From Gammaproteobacteria bacterium (lineage in GTDB: Bacteria > Pseudomonadota > Gammaproteobacteria > SZUA-140): DNA of 49,378 nt. The notes beneath the pieces were generated by a model that did not search any database, was not told the DNA's origin, and saw only the letters and a list, made by a program, of their open reading frames with translations. A program made the position numbers and the translations under genes. Below, piece by piece: positions 34,865-42,771 of this stretch (positions are counted from its first letter, which is position 1; each line of letters opens with the position of its first letter). The stretch is taken from assembly GCA_020847075.1 (NCBI GenBank), contig JADLCS010000012.1, positions 1-49,378 of the forward strand, written 5' to 3'.

Positions 34865-36136
34865 ATGACGACGGACGGGCTGATCCTCGCGGGCGTCGCC
34901 GTCCTCGCCGCCTTCCTCGCCGGTTTCGCCCTGGCGCGGCTGCGGGCCCAGCGCCGCCATACCGCGCTGGAGCTGCGCCTCGCCGAACTGAACACCACGC
35001 TGGAGATCGAGCGCCGTTCCGCGCAGGAAAAGCTGCAGGCGCTGGAGCAGGCGCGCGCGCAGCTCGGCGACACCTTCGCCGCCCTGTCGATCGAGGCGCT
35101 GAAGCACAACAACGCCGAGTTCCTGCGGCTGGCCCAGGAAAAACTCAGGCAGTTCCATATCCAGGCCGAGGGCGAACTGACGAAGAAGGAACAGGCGATC
35201 GAGCACCTGGTCGCGCCGATCAAGGAACTGCTGGAAAAGACCCGCAACCAGATCCGCGAGATCGAGCACGAGCGCAAGGAGGCCTACGGTTCGATCAGCA
35301 AGCACCTGGAGTCGCTGGCCCAGACCCAGCAGCTCCTGCACGGCGAGACGCGCAACCTGGTACAGGCGCTGCGCCGGCCCGAGGTACGCGGACAATGGGG
35401 CGAGCTGACCCTGCGTCGCCTGGTCGAGCTCGCCGGCATGGTGCAGCACTGCGATTTCTACGAACAGGAACACACCGACACCGCCGACGGCGCGATCCGG
35501 CCCGACATGATCGTGCGCATGCCGGGCGGGCGCGAGATCGTGGTCGATGTGAAGACGCCGCTCGACGCCTATCTCAGCGCGGTCGAGGCGACGGACGACG
35601 CCGCGCGCCGCCAGCACCTGGAGCGTCACGGCCGCAAGGTGCGCGAACGCGTGCAGGAGCTCGCCGGCAAGGCCTACTGGAGCCAGTTCAGGCACAGCCC
35701 CGACTTCGTCGTGCTGTTCATCCCGGGCGAACATTTCCTCAGCGCCGCGCTCGATCACGACCCGGCGCTGCTCGAGGACGCACTCGCCCGCAAGGTCATC
35801 CTGGCCACTCCGACCAGCCTGGTCGCCCTGCTGCGCGCGATCGCCTTCGGCTGGAATCAGGAGGCCATCACCGAGAACGCCGAACGCATCCGCGATCTGG
35901 GCGAGGACCTCTACAAACGCCTCGCCACCTTCGGCGAGCACCTCGACAAGATCGGCCGCCAGCTCAGGGGCAGCGTGGAGACCTATAACAAGGCGGTCGG
36001 GTCCTACGAACGCCAGGTACTGACCGGGGCGCGCAAATTCACCGAGCTCGGCATCAGCGGCGCGAAGCCGCTGGACGCTCCGGAGCAGATCGAACAGGGC
36101 GTCCGGCCCATGGCCGAAGACTCGCAGGGCGAGTGA
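34865..36136 (+). CDS. rmuC: DNA recombination protein RmuC
   Basis: 423 residues. One N-terminal membrane helix (LILAGVAVLAAFLAGFALARL), a long coiled coil to about residue 150 (for example RRSAQEKLQALEQARAQL, ELLEKTRNQIREIEHERKEAYGSI), then the conserved nuclease-like domain: LVQALRRPEVRGQWGELTLRRLVELAGM, PDMIVRMPGGREIVVDVKTPLDAYL, FVVLFIPGEHFLSAAL and TPTSLVALLRAIAFGWNQE. RmuC limits recombination at inverted repeats in E. coli, which may matter in a genome full of inverted heptamer arrays (inference). Its stop overlaps the hpnC start. Confidence 0.94.
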   Translation: MTTDGLILAGVAVLAAFLAGFALARLRAQRRHTALELRLAELNTTLEIERRSAQEKLQALEQARAQLGDTFAALSIEALKHNNAEFLRLAQEKLRQFHIQAEGELTKKEQAIEHLVAPIKELLEKTRNQIREIEHERKEAYGSISKHLESLAQTQQLLHGETRNLVQALRRPEVRGQWGELTLRRLVELAGMVQHCDFYEQEHTDTADGAIRPDMIVRMPGGREIVVDVKTPLDAYLSAVEATDDAARRQHLERHGRKVRERVQELAGKAYWSQFRHSPDFVVLFIPGEHFLSAALDHDPALLEDALARKVILATPTSLVALLRAIAFGWNQEAITENAERIRDLGEDLYKRLATFGEHLDKIGRQLRGSVETYNKAVGSYERQVLTGARKFTELGISGAKPLDAPEQIEQGVRPMAEDSQGE

Positions 36137-37032
36137 TGTCCGCCACCCCTTCCGCGGCGCGGGTGCGCGAGGCCTATCGTCACTGCCTCGGCCTCGCCCG
36201 CCGCCACTACGAGAACTTCCCCGTCGCCTCGTTCGCCGTTCCCGCGCGCCTGCGCGGGCCGATCGCCGCCGTCTATGCCTTCGCACGCACGGCGGACGAC
36301 TTCGCCGACGAGGAGGACCGTTCGCCCGCAACCCGCCTCGCCCTGCTGCGCGACTACGCGCGCCGCCTCGACGCCATGGCCGCGGGTGACCCCGGCGACG
36401 ACCCCGTCTTCATCGCGCTGGCCGACAGTCGACGGCGCTTCGGGCTGCCGTTGCCGCTGTTCCATGACCTGCTGGACGCCTTCGGCCAGGACGTGACGAA
36501 GAAGCGCTACGCGGACTTCGCCGAGGTGCTGGAGTACTGCCGCCGTTCCGCCAATCCCGTCGGCCGGCTCCTGCTGCATCTCTATGACGAGGCGACGCCC
36601 GACAGGCTCACCCGCTCCGATGCCGTATGCACGGCCCTGCAGTTGATCAATTTCCTGCAGGACATCGCGCAGGACTACCGCGAACACGGCCGCATCTATT
36701 TCCCCCTGGACGATATGCGCGCCTGCGGCGTCGACGAGGGCGCCATCGCGACGGGGCGTACCGACGCCGCCATACTCCGGCTCACGCAACTTCAGGTCGG
36801 GCGCATCCGCGCCCTGCTCGCTACCGGGGCGCCGCTCGGCCGGGAGCTGCGCGGCCGCCTCGGCCTCGAATTGCGCATGATCCTGTCCGGCGCCCGCCGC
36901 GTCCTCGACCGGCTCGCCGCGGAGCGGGAGGATGTATTCCGGCGCCCGCGCCTGGCGCGCATGGAGTGGATGGCCGTGGCCTGGGACGCGGTCATGAAAG
37001 ACGGGCCGGGATCCGGCCGCCCTCCCCGCTAG
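36136..37032 (+). CDS. hpnC: Squalene synthase HpnC (hydroxysqualene synthase)
   Basis: 298 residues from ATG 36136, which overlaps the rmuC TGA (TGATG); a GTG three bases earlier is possible. Trans-isoprenyl diphosphate synthase motifs: YAFARTADDFADEED (first Asp-rich region), VTKKRYADFAEVLEYCRRSANPVGRLLLHLY, and LQLINFLQDIAQDYREHGRIYFPLDDM (second Asp-rich region). HpnC converts presqualene diphosphate to hydroxysqualene in the HpnCDE route to squalene, used for hopanoids. It is followed by cls rather than directly by hpnD. Confidence 0.92.
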   Translation: MSATPSAARVREAYRHCLGLARRHYENFPVASFAVPARLRGPIAAVYAFARTADDFADEEDRSPATRLALLRDYARRLDAMAAGDPGDDPVFIALADSRRRFGLPLPLFHDLLDAFGQDVTKKRYADFAEVLEYCRRSANPVGRLLLHLYDEATPDRLTRSDAVCTALQLINFLQDIAQDYREHGRIYFPLDDMRACGVDEGAIATGRTDAAILRLTQLQVGRIRALLATGAPLGRELRGRLGLELRMILSGARRVLDRLAAEREDVFRRPRLARMEWMAVAWDAVMKDGPGSGRPPR

Positions 37033-37045
37033 GACGGGGCGCCCC

Positions 37046-38476
37046 GTGCTCCTGCTCCTGCTGCACATCGCCACCGTCGTACCCTGCATCGGACGTATCC
37101 TGCTACGGCGGCACCGCCAGCCCGAATCCCGGATCGCCTGGCTGGTCGTCGTCCTGTCGCTCCCCTATGCGGGCGTCCTCGCCTATCTGTTCTTCGGCGA
37201 GACCAGCATCGGTCGCAAACGGATCGGTCGGTTGACGCAGGCCTTCGAGAAGCTGCCCCCTCCGGAACGCGCGCCCGGCTGGGCCGCGCCGGAAAACGAG
37301 GCCGAACCGCCGGAGCGCTACCGGCCGCTCTTCAATGTCGGCGCGTCGATCAGCGGTTATCCGATGGTCGGCGGAAACAGCGCCCGCCTGATGCGGGATT
37401 CCGACCGCGCCATCGACGAAATGGTCGCCGATATGGATGCCGCCGTCGATCACGTCCATCTGTTGTTCTACATCTGGCTCAACGACGGCAACGGGACGAA
37501 GGTGGCCGAGGCGCTGAAGCGGGCCGCCCGGCGGGGCGTCGCCTGCCGCGCCCTCATCGACGACCTCGGCTCACGCGACATGGCGCGCAGCCGCCAATGG
37601 AAGGAGATCGCGGAGTCGGGCGTGCATGCCACCTGCGCCCTGCGCATCGGCAACCCGCTGTGGCGCGCCTTCAACGGTCGTATCGACCTGCGCAATCACC
37701 GCAAGCTCCTCGTCATCGACAACCGCATCAGCTATTGCGGGAGCCAGAATTGCGCCGATCCGGCCTTTCTGCCCAAGGCGAAATACGGGCCCTGGGTGGA
37801 CGTCATGATGCGCTTCGAGGGGCCGGTCGCGCGCCAGAATCAGCATCTCTTCGCCAGCGACTGGATGGAAAGCACCGGAGAGGACCTGTCCGATCTGTTA
37901 CGGCGGCCGCTCGCGCCCTCCCGGCGGGGTTTCGCCGCGCAGGTGATCGGCACCGGTCCGACCGTGCGCAACTCGGCCATGCCGGAGATGTTCGAGAACC
38001 TCATGTATGCGGCACGGCGGGAGCTGCTGGTGACGACGCCCTATTACGTCCCCAACGCGGGCATCCAGGCCGCCCTGTGCGCGGCCGCGAACCGCGGCGT
38101 GGATACCTCGATCATCCTGCCGGCCCGCAACGACGACTTCGCGGTCGGCGCGGCGAGCCGGAGCTATTACGAGGAACTGCTGACCGCGGGCGTGAAGATC
38201 CACGAGTTCCAGCCCGGCCTCCTGCACGCCAAGTCCATCACGCTGGACGGCGAGATCACGCTGATCGGGTCGGCCAATCTGGACCGGCGCAGCTTCGACC
38301 TGAACTATGAAAACTGCATTCTGCTGTACGATGCGGCGGTCACCGCCGGGATGCGCGCGCGCCAGATGCATTATCGCGCGAACAGCCGGGCCATCACCCT
38401 CGACGAGGTCAACGCCTGGAGCGTATCGAAGCGGGTCTGGAACAATACGCTCGCGATCCTCGGCCCCATTCTGTAA
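37046..38476 (+). CDS. cls: Cardiolipin synthase (phospholipase D family)
   Basis: 476 residues from GTG 37046. Two N-terminal membrane helices (LLLLLHIATVVPCIGRILL and IAWLVVVLSLPYAGVLAYLFFG) are followed by two HKD motifs: NHRKLLVIDNRISYCGSQN and HAKSITLDGEITLIGSANLDRRS. The first helix pair and REPESRIAWL-like region are those of bacterial ClsA-type enzymes, which make cardiolipin from two phosphatidylglycerols at the inner membrane. It lies between hpnC and hpnD, 13 bases after hpnC, breaking an otherwise standard hpnCDE block. No hint of degeneration. Confidence 0.93.
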   Translation: MLLLLLHIATVVPCIGRILLRRHRQPESRIAWLVVVLSLPYAGVLAYLFFGETSIGRKRIGRLTQAFEKLPPPERAPGWAAPENEAEPPERYRPLFNVGASISGYPMVGGNSARLMRDSDRAIDEMVADMDAAVDHVHLLFYIWLNDGNGTKVAEALKRAARRGVACRALIDDLGSRDMARSRQWKEIAESGVHATCALRIGNPLWRAFNGRIDLRNHRKLLVIDNRISYCGSQNCADPAFLPKAKYGPWVDVMMRFEGPVARQNQHLFASDWMESTGEDLSDLLRRPLAPSRRGFAAQVIGTGPTVRNSAMPEMFENLMYAARRELLVTTPYYVPNAGIQAALCAAANRGVDTSIILPARNDDFAVGAASRSYYEELLTAGVKIHEFQPGLLHAKSITLDGEITLIGSANLDRRSFDLNYENCILLYDAAVTAGMRARQMHYRANSRAITLDEVNAWSVSKRVWNNTLAILGPIL

Positions 38477-38629
38477 GCGGAAGACCGGAGGCGGGAGGCC
38501 GTGGCGCAAAGACATGGCCACGGCCTCGCGGCGGACACCGGTTCCCTCCGGCGATCGCTCACGACGAACAGCGCGAGGAACGCCGCCCGGCCCTGTGTTT
38601 CCGATGGATTTTCCTGTATCTTTCCCGCC

Positions 38630-39502
38630 ATGACGCCCGACCAGTATTGCCAGCGGAAGGCCGCCCGCAGCGGCTCCAGTTTCTATTACGGCTTCCTGTT
38701 CCTGCCCCCGGACAGGCGGCGCGCGATCATCGCCCTTTACGCCTTCTGCCGCGAGGTGGACGATATCGTCGATTCGCGCATCGAGCCGGCCGTGGCGCGC
38801 GCCAAGCTGGGCTGGTGGCGCGAAGAGGTCGGACGCCTGTTCGCGGGATCGCCGCAGCACCCGGTCACGCGCGCGCTCGCCGTCCCCGTTCAGAGCTTCA
38901 ATCTGCCGGCCGAGCATTTCCTCGAGGTCATCGACGGCATGGAGATGGATCTCGATCACGACACGTACGCGAGCTTCAGGGATCTCTCGCTGTACTGTCA
39001 CCGCGTGGCCAGCATGGTCGGGCTGATGTCGGCGGAGATCTTCGGTTACACCGACCGCGCGACCTTGAAATACGCGCACAACCTCGGCACGGCATTCCAG
39101 CTCACCAATATCCTGCGCGACGTGCGCGAGGATGCCCAGCGCGGGCGCATCTACCTCCCACTCGACGAACTGCGCCGCTTCGCCGTGAACGTCGACGAGA
39201 TCATGGGCAACCGGACCAACGAGCGTATCCGCGCCCTGCTGGGCTTCCAGGCCGATCGCGCCCGTTCCTATTACCGCAAGGCCTTCGAACTGCTGCCCGC
39301 CGCCGATCGCTATGCCCAGCGCGGCGGCCTCGCCATGGCCGCGATCTACCTCGAGACCCTGAAGGAGATCGCGGCCGACGATTACAACGTCCTCGAACAC
39401 CGCGTCAGCCTCACGCCGGTGCGCAAGCTGTGGCTGGCCTGGAAGACCATGCAGCAGGAGAAACGGCAGCACAGGAAACGGCTGGCGGAAGCGACCGGCT
39501 GA
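38630..39502 (+). CDS. hpnD: Presqualene diphosphate synthase HpnD
   Basis: 290 residues from ATG 38630; an in-frame extension back to 38501 has no family similarity. TPDQYCQRKAARSGSSFYYGFLFLPPDRRRAIIALYAFCREVDDIVD has the first Asp-rich motif; LYCHRVASMVGLMSAEIFGY and LGTAFQLTNILRDVREDAQRGRIYLPLDEL carry the second. It condenses two farnesyl diphosphates to presqualene diphosphate for hpnC. The 150 bases before it, after cls, show no other gene. hpnE follows after one base. Confidence 0.93.
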   Translation: MTPDQYCQRKAARSGSSFYYGFLFLPPDRRRAIIALYAFCREVDDIVDSRIEPAVARAKLGWWREEVGRLFAGSPQHPVTRALAVPVQSFNLPAEHFLEVIDGMEMDLDHDTYASFRDLSLYCHRVASMVGLMSAEIFGYTDRATLKYAHNLGTAFQLTNILRDVREDAQRGRIYLPLDELRRFAVNVDEIMGNRTNERIRALLGFQADRARSYYRKAFELLPAADRYAQRGGLAMAAIYLETLKEIAADDYNVLEHRVSLTPVRKLWLAWKTMQQEKRQHRKRLAEATG

Positions 39503-39503
39503 C

Positions 39504-40844
39504 ATGGCCCGCGTGCTCGTCGTGGGCGGCGGATGGTCCGGCCTCGCCGCCGCGGTGGAGCTGTGCCGGCATCGGGTCGAGGTCACCCTGATCGAGGCCG
39601 CGGGACGCCTCGGCGGGCGGGCCGCCCGCATCAGCCACCGCGGACGCGAATACGACAGTGGCCAGCATCTGGTGATCGGCGCCTATCACGGCGTCCTCGA
39701 GCTGCTCGCCGCGATGGGCGTCGCGCAGGAGACCGTGTTCCGGCGCCGGCCTTTCGAACTGCTCTCGCTCTCCCCCTCCCCCTCGACGTCCCCGCCGTTG
39801 CGCCTCAGGCTGGCGGCGCTGCCCGCGCCCTTTCACCTGCTGGGCGGGATCCTCGGCGCCGAGGGGCTGAGCCGCGCGGACAAATGGAGCGCACTGCGGT
39901 TCTGCCTCGCCGCCGCGCGCTCCAGAGACCTACCCGAGGACTATTCCGTGCAGGAGCTGATGTTCCGGCACGGGCAACCCCCCGGATTGATCTCGAGGCT
40001 GTGGGAACCGATCTGCCTCGCGGCGCTCAATACGCCCTTGCACGAGGCCTCGGCCGGGATGTTCCTGCGCGTGCTGCGCGACGCCTTCGCCTACGACCGT
40101 CGCGACAGCGATCTCCTGCTGCCGCGCCGCGGCCTGGCGGACATGTTTCCCGAGCCGGCGCGGCGCTTCATCGAGGGACACGGCGGTCGCATCCTGCTCG
40201 ACCGCCGCGCCGCCGCGCTCGAGGTCTCGCATGGCCGGATCTCCGGCGTGACGCTGGTGGATGGCGCGCGCCTCGACGCCGATCACGTCGTCCTCGCCCT
40301 GCCGCCGCCGGCCTGCCTGCGCCTCATCGAGCCCTGCGCCGCCCTGCGCGCGGTCGCGGAGCGCATGGCGGGTTTCGACTATGCGCCGATCTGCACCCTG
40401 TATCTGCGTTATCCCCCGGCCGTCCGGCTCGACCTCCCGATGATCGGCCTGCACGGGACGCTCGCCCAGTGGGCCTTCGACCTCGGGGTGAGCGGCGAGC
40501 CCGGACTTATCGCGGCGGTGATCAGCGGTCCGGGAGAGCACATGGAGCTGGAGCGCGACGTCCTGCAGCAGCGCGTCGCCGCCGAACTCGCGGCGTGCTT
40601 CCCGCACTGGCCGGCGCCGGAAGAGATCTTCACCCTGTGCGACAAGCGCGCGACCTTCCTGAGCCGGCCGGGCATCAATGCTTGGCGGCCCGACGTGGAG
40701 ACGCCGGTGGAGGCCTGCTGGCTGGCCGGGGACGCGGTCGCGACGGGATATCCCGCGACGCTCGAGGGCGCGGTGCGCAGTGGTCTGGAGTGCGCGCGGA
40801 GGATAGTGCGGGAGCCGTCAGAGATGACTAGGGGACAGACTTAA
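39504..40844 (+). CDS. hpnE: Hydroxysqualene dehydroxylase HpnE
   Basis: 446 residues. An FAD-binding amine-oxidase-like flavoprotein: VLVVGGGWSGLAAAVELCRHRVEVTLIEAAGRLGGRA at the N-terminus, YDSGQHLVIGAYHGVLELLAAMG, WEPICLAALNTPLHEASAGMFLRVLRDAF and the late ACWLAGDAVATGYPATLEGAVRSG that closes the FAD site. It reduces hydroxysqualene to squalene. The last residues RGQT and the TAA stop lie in a GGGGACAGACTT palindrome, shared with the stop region of the convergent GNAT gene. Confidence 0.92.
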   Translation: MARVLVVGGGWSGLAAAVELCRHRVEVTLIEAAGRLGGRAARISHRGREYDSGQHLVIGAYHGVLELLAAMGVAQETVFRRRPFELLSLSPSPSTSPPLRLRLAALPAPFHLLGGILGAEGLSRADKWSALRFCLAAARSRDLPEDYSVQELMFRHGQPPGLISRLWEPICLAALNTPLHEASAGMFLRVLRDAFAYDRRDSDLLLPRRGLADMFPEPARRFIEGHGGRILLDRRAAALEVSHGRISGVTLVDGARLDADHVVLALPPPACLRLIEPCAALRAVAERMAGFDYAPICTLYLRYPPAVRLDLPMIGLHGTLAQWAFDLGVSGEPGLIAAVISGPGEHMELERDVLQQRVAAELAACFPHWPAPEEIFTLCDKRATFLSRPGINAWRPDVETPVEACWLAGDAVATGYPATLEGAVRSGLECARRIVREPSEMTRGQT

Positions 40845-40887
40845 GTCTGTCCCCATTTAAGTCTGTCCCCATCCTGTCTGTCCCCCG
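40831..40887. repeat. Palindromic repeat with partial copies at a convergent gene junction
   Basis: A perfect 24-base palindrome (arms GGGGACAGACTT) at 40831-40854 is followed by two half copies (AAGTCTGTCCCC and CTGTCTGTCCCC). The hpnE stop lies in the first copy and the GNAT stop in the second, so both proteins end in GQT. It could also form a bidirectional terminator-like hairpin. Confidence 0.9.
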
Positions 40888-41366
40888 TTTATACGCCTGC
40901 CCATGCGGATGGCGGTGCTGCCGTCGGGATAGAAGCGCGGGATCTCCCGGATCACCGCGTAGCCGTAACGCGTATAGCGCTCGAACAACTCGCGTTTACC
41001 GCGGATCTCCAGGACCATGCAGGGGCAGTCGTTGACGACGGCCTGTCGCTCCGCGCCGCGGAACAGGCTCGTACCGACGCCGCGGCCGCGGAATGCGGGA
41101 TCCACCGCGTGCGAAAAAAACCAGGACAACCGTTTCCGCCGGATGAAGAACAGCGCGGCATAGCCGATCACCCGCCCGTCGGCCTCGGCGACGATGATCA
41201 TCGAGCGGGTACGCCCGATCATGCGCCCGAATTCCGACTCGCTCATGAGGAGATGACCGTAGACGCCAGGATCGAAGCAACGCTGCTCGATGCGCGCGAG
41301 CGCCTGCACGTCGCGCGCCGTCGCCGGCCGGATCTCGACGCGTGTCTCCATCGCCGCCTCGGTCAT
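40857..41366 (-). CDS. GNAT-family N-acetyltransferase
   Basis: 169 residues from ATG 41366 (41351 is possible). IRPATARDVQALARIEQRCFDPGVYG is the N-terminal GNAT helix, VIGYAALFFIRRKRLSWFFSHAVDPAFRGRGVGTSLFRGAE contains the acetyl-CoA R-G-x-G-V-G loop, and LFERYTRYGYAVIREIPRFYPDGSTAIRMGRRI is the end of the domain, similar in outline to RimI. Substrate unknown. The C-terminal GGQTGWGQT is palindrome-derived. It converges with hpnE. Confidence 0.82.
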   Translation of the reverse strand: MTEAAMETRVEIRPATARDVQALARIEQRCFDPGVYGHLLMSESEFGRMIGRTRSMIIVAEADGRVIGYAALFFIRRKRLSWFFSHAVDPAFRGRGVGTSLFRGAERQAVVNDCPCMVLEIRGKRELFERYTRYGYAVIREIPRFYPDGSTAIRMGRRINGGQTGWGQT

Positions 41367-41502
41367 GAACGGCCGCCTTGTGTTCTCATGCAGTTTCCGA
41401 AGCCCCCTGCGCCACAAAAACCGGTATAAGAATCCGGCCGGAACCGGGGGGAGTCAAGGAGGGGCGGGAAATATTTTTGCGCCTCGCGGCTGCGGCCCGG
41501 AC

Positions 41503-42684
41503 CTAGTTGAGACGGCAGCCGCTGCCCGTGACGGTGTTCCCCAGACTGTCGCCGCCATTCAGCGTGCCCGCCGTGAGATTCACTGTGGCCTCGATCCTGA
41601 CGGCCTGCCCGGGGGTAACGGCGATGAGGGAGGCGGTGGCGCTGTCGTAGACGCCCGACAGGGTGGTCTCCTGATCGGTATCCACACCGTAGGCGACGCC
41701 GGTCACCGCGCCCGCGGCGTTGATGTCGAAGGTATAAAGCCCGGCCGCGTCGGCGGCGCCGTTTTCGTAGGTGGCGGTGTAGCGGTAACGCGTATCGTCA
41801 TTCCCGCCGATACGCTCGCCCTGGAACGTTCCCTCGAGCGCCTGCGCCACCGTGATCGTCCAGGAGCCGGTCAACGTGTCCGGGTCGAGCAGCCGCCCCA
41901 TGAAGAGCGTGTCCGGCACCGTGGCGTTGCTGATGAAAAAGGCCTGTTGATCCAGGCTGACCGGAGAGGCCCCGTCCAGCGCGATCAGCGCCTGGCCGCC
42001 GTCGCGGGCGATGAACCCCCGCAGCGCGTTCGTCTGCGCATCGACCATCACCCCGAGGTGGCCGGTATCGTCGCCCGCCAGCGTCCCGCGGAAGGCGCCC
42101 GAGCGCAGGCACTGCAGGGTGTCGGTCAGGTGAGCCCTGGCCTCCAGCCCCGTCGGCAGGGAACGCGCCCCGCGAAACTGGTTCATATCGAAGAAGAGCA
42201 GGTTCAGTTCGGCGTTGAAATCCCCCTCACTGACATTGAAGGCGACCGGTTTCCAGATCGACGGCGTGGCCTCCGCATGCGCGCGCAAGGCCTGACTGAT
42301 CTCGATGCCGTTCTCAGAAATGGCATCCGTGTCCAGCCAGAGCAGGAACCGGACGATGTTCTGGACCACGGTCGAATCGACGCGGCCGGCCGGGGAGAAA
42401 TCCAGCGGCGTGATCACGGGCTGCCCGGGGGCCGTGCCCACCACCAGATCCCCGACGGAAAAGGTGACGTCGCGGCCCACCTCATAGGTAAAGCGCCCGT
42501 CGGATCCGGTCTCGCCCTCCTCGTCTCCGGAGCGATAACTCAGGCCGGAGATATTGGCGTCCTTGAGAATGCCGCTGGCCGTGGTCGCGTTGCCGCCGCC
42601 GGTGCCGGAACCGGTGCCGCAGCCGGTGAACAGGGATACGGCCGCGAGCAGGAAGGCCGGACGGTATAGGGATGGGTGCCACAT
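41503..42684 (-). CDS. Putative lipoprotein with cell-surface beta-rich domains
   Basis: 393 residues from ATG 42684. A lipoprotein signal with lipobox-like LFTGC near residue 20 is followed by a Gly/Thr linker. The segment GLSYRSGDEEGETGSDGRFTYEVGRDVTFSVGDLVVG is a repeat-like module common in bacterial surface lipoproteins of unknown role. The rest is beta-rich and ends in a short Cys-containing tail (TVTGSGCRLN). No enzymatic motif is visible. It lies alone between the GNAT and PilB-like genes, 85 bases after the latter and 137 before the former. Confidence 0.7.
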   Translation of the reverse strand: MWHPSLYRPAFLLAAVSLFTGCGTGSGTGGGNATTASGILKDANISGLSYRSGDEEGETGSDGRFTYEVGRDVTFSVGDLVVGTAPGQPVITPLDFSPAGRVDSTVVQNIVRFLLWLDTDAISENGIEISQALRAHAEATPSIWKPVAFNVSEGDFNAELNLLFFDMNQFRGARSLPTGLEARAHLTDTLQCLRSGAFRGTLAGDDTGHLGVMVDAQTNALRGFIARDGGQALIALDGASPVSLDQQAFFISNATVPDTLFMGRLLDPDTLTGSWTITVAQALEGTFQGERIGGNDDTRYRYTATYENGAADAAGLYTFDINAAGAVTGVAYGVDTDQETTLSGVYDSATASLIAVTPGQAVRIEATVNLTAGTLNGGDSLGNTVTGSGCRLN

Positions 42685-42771
42685 GACTAGACTCCCGGTC
42701 GAGGCGCGGGCTGGGCGCGATGACAATAGTATATGCCGAACCTCGTCCGGGCGCGGACGGGCGCCGCGCCC

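Noticed and set aside
34166..36331. Long minus-strand frame (about 720 residues) opposite gph and rmuC
   Set aside because: It is antisense to two clear genes, Arg/Ala/Gly-rich and without domains; an artefact of high GC codon bias.
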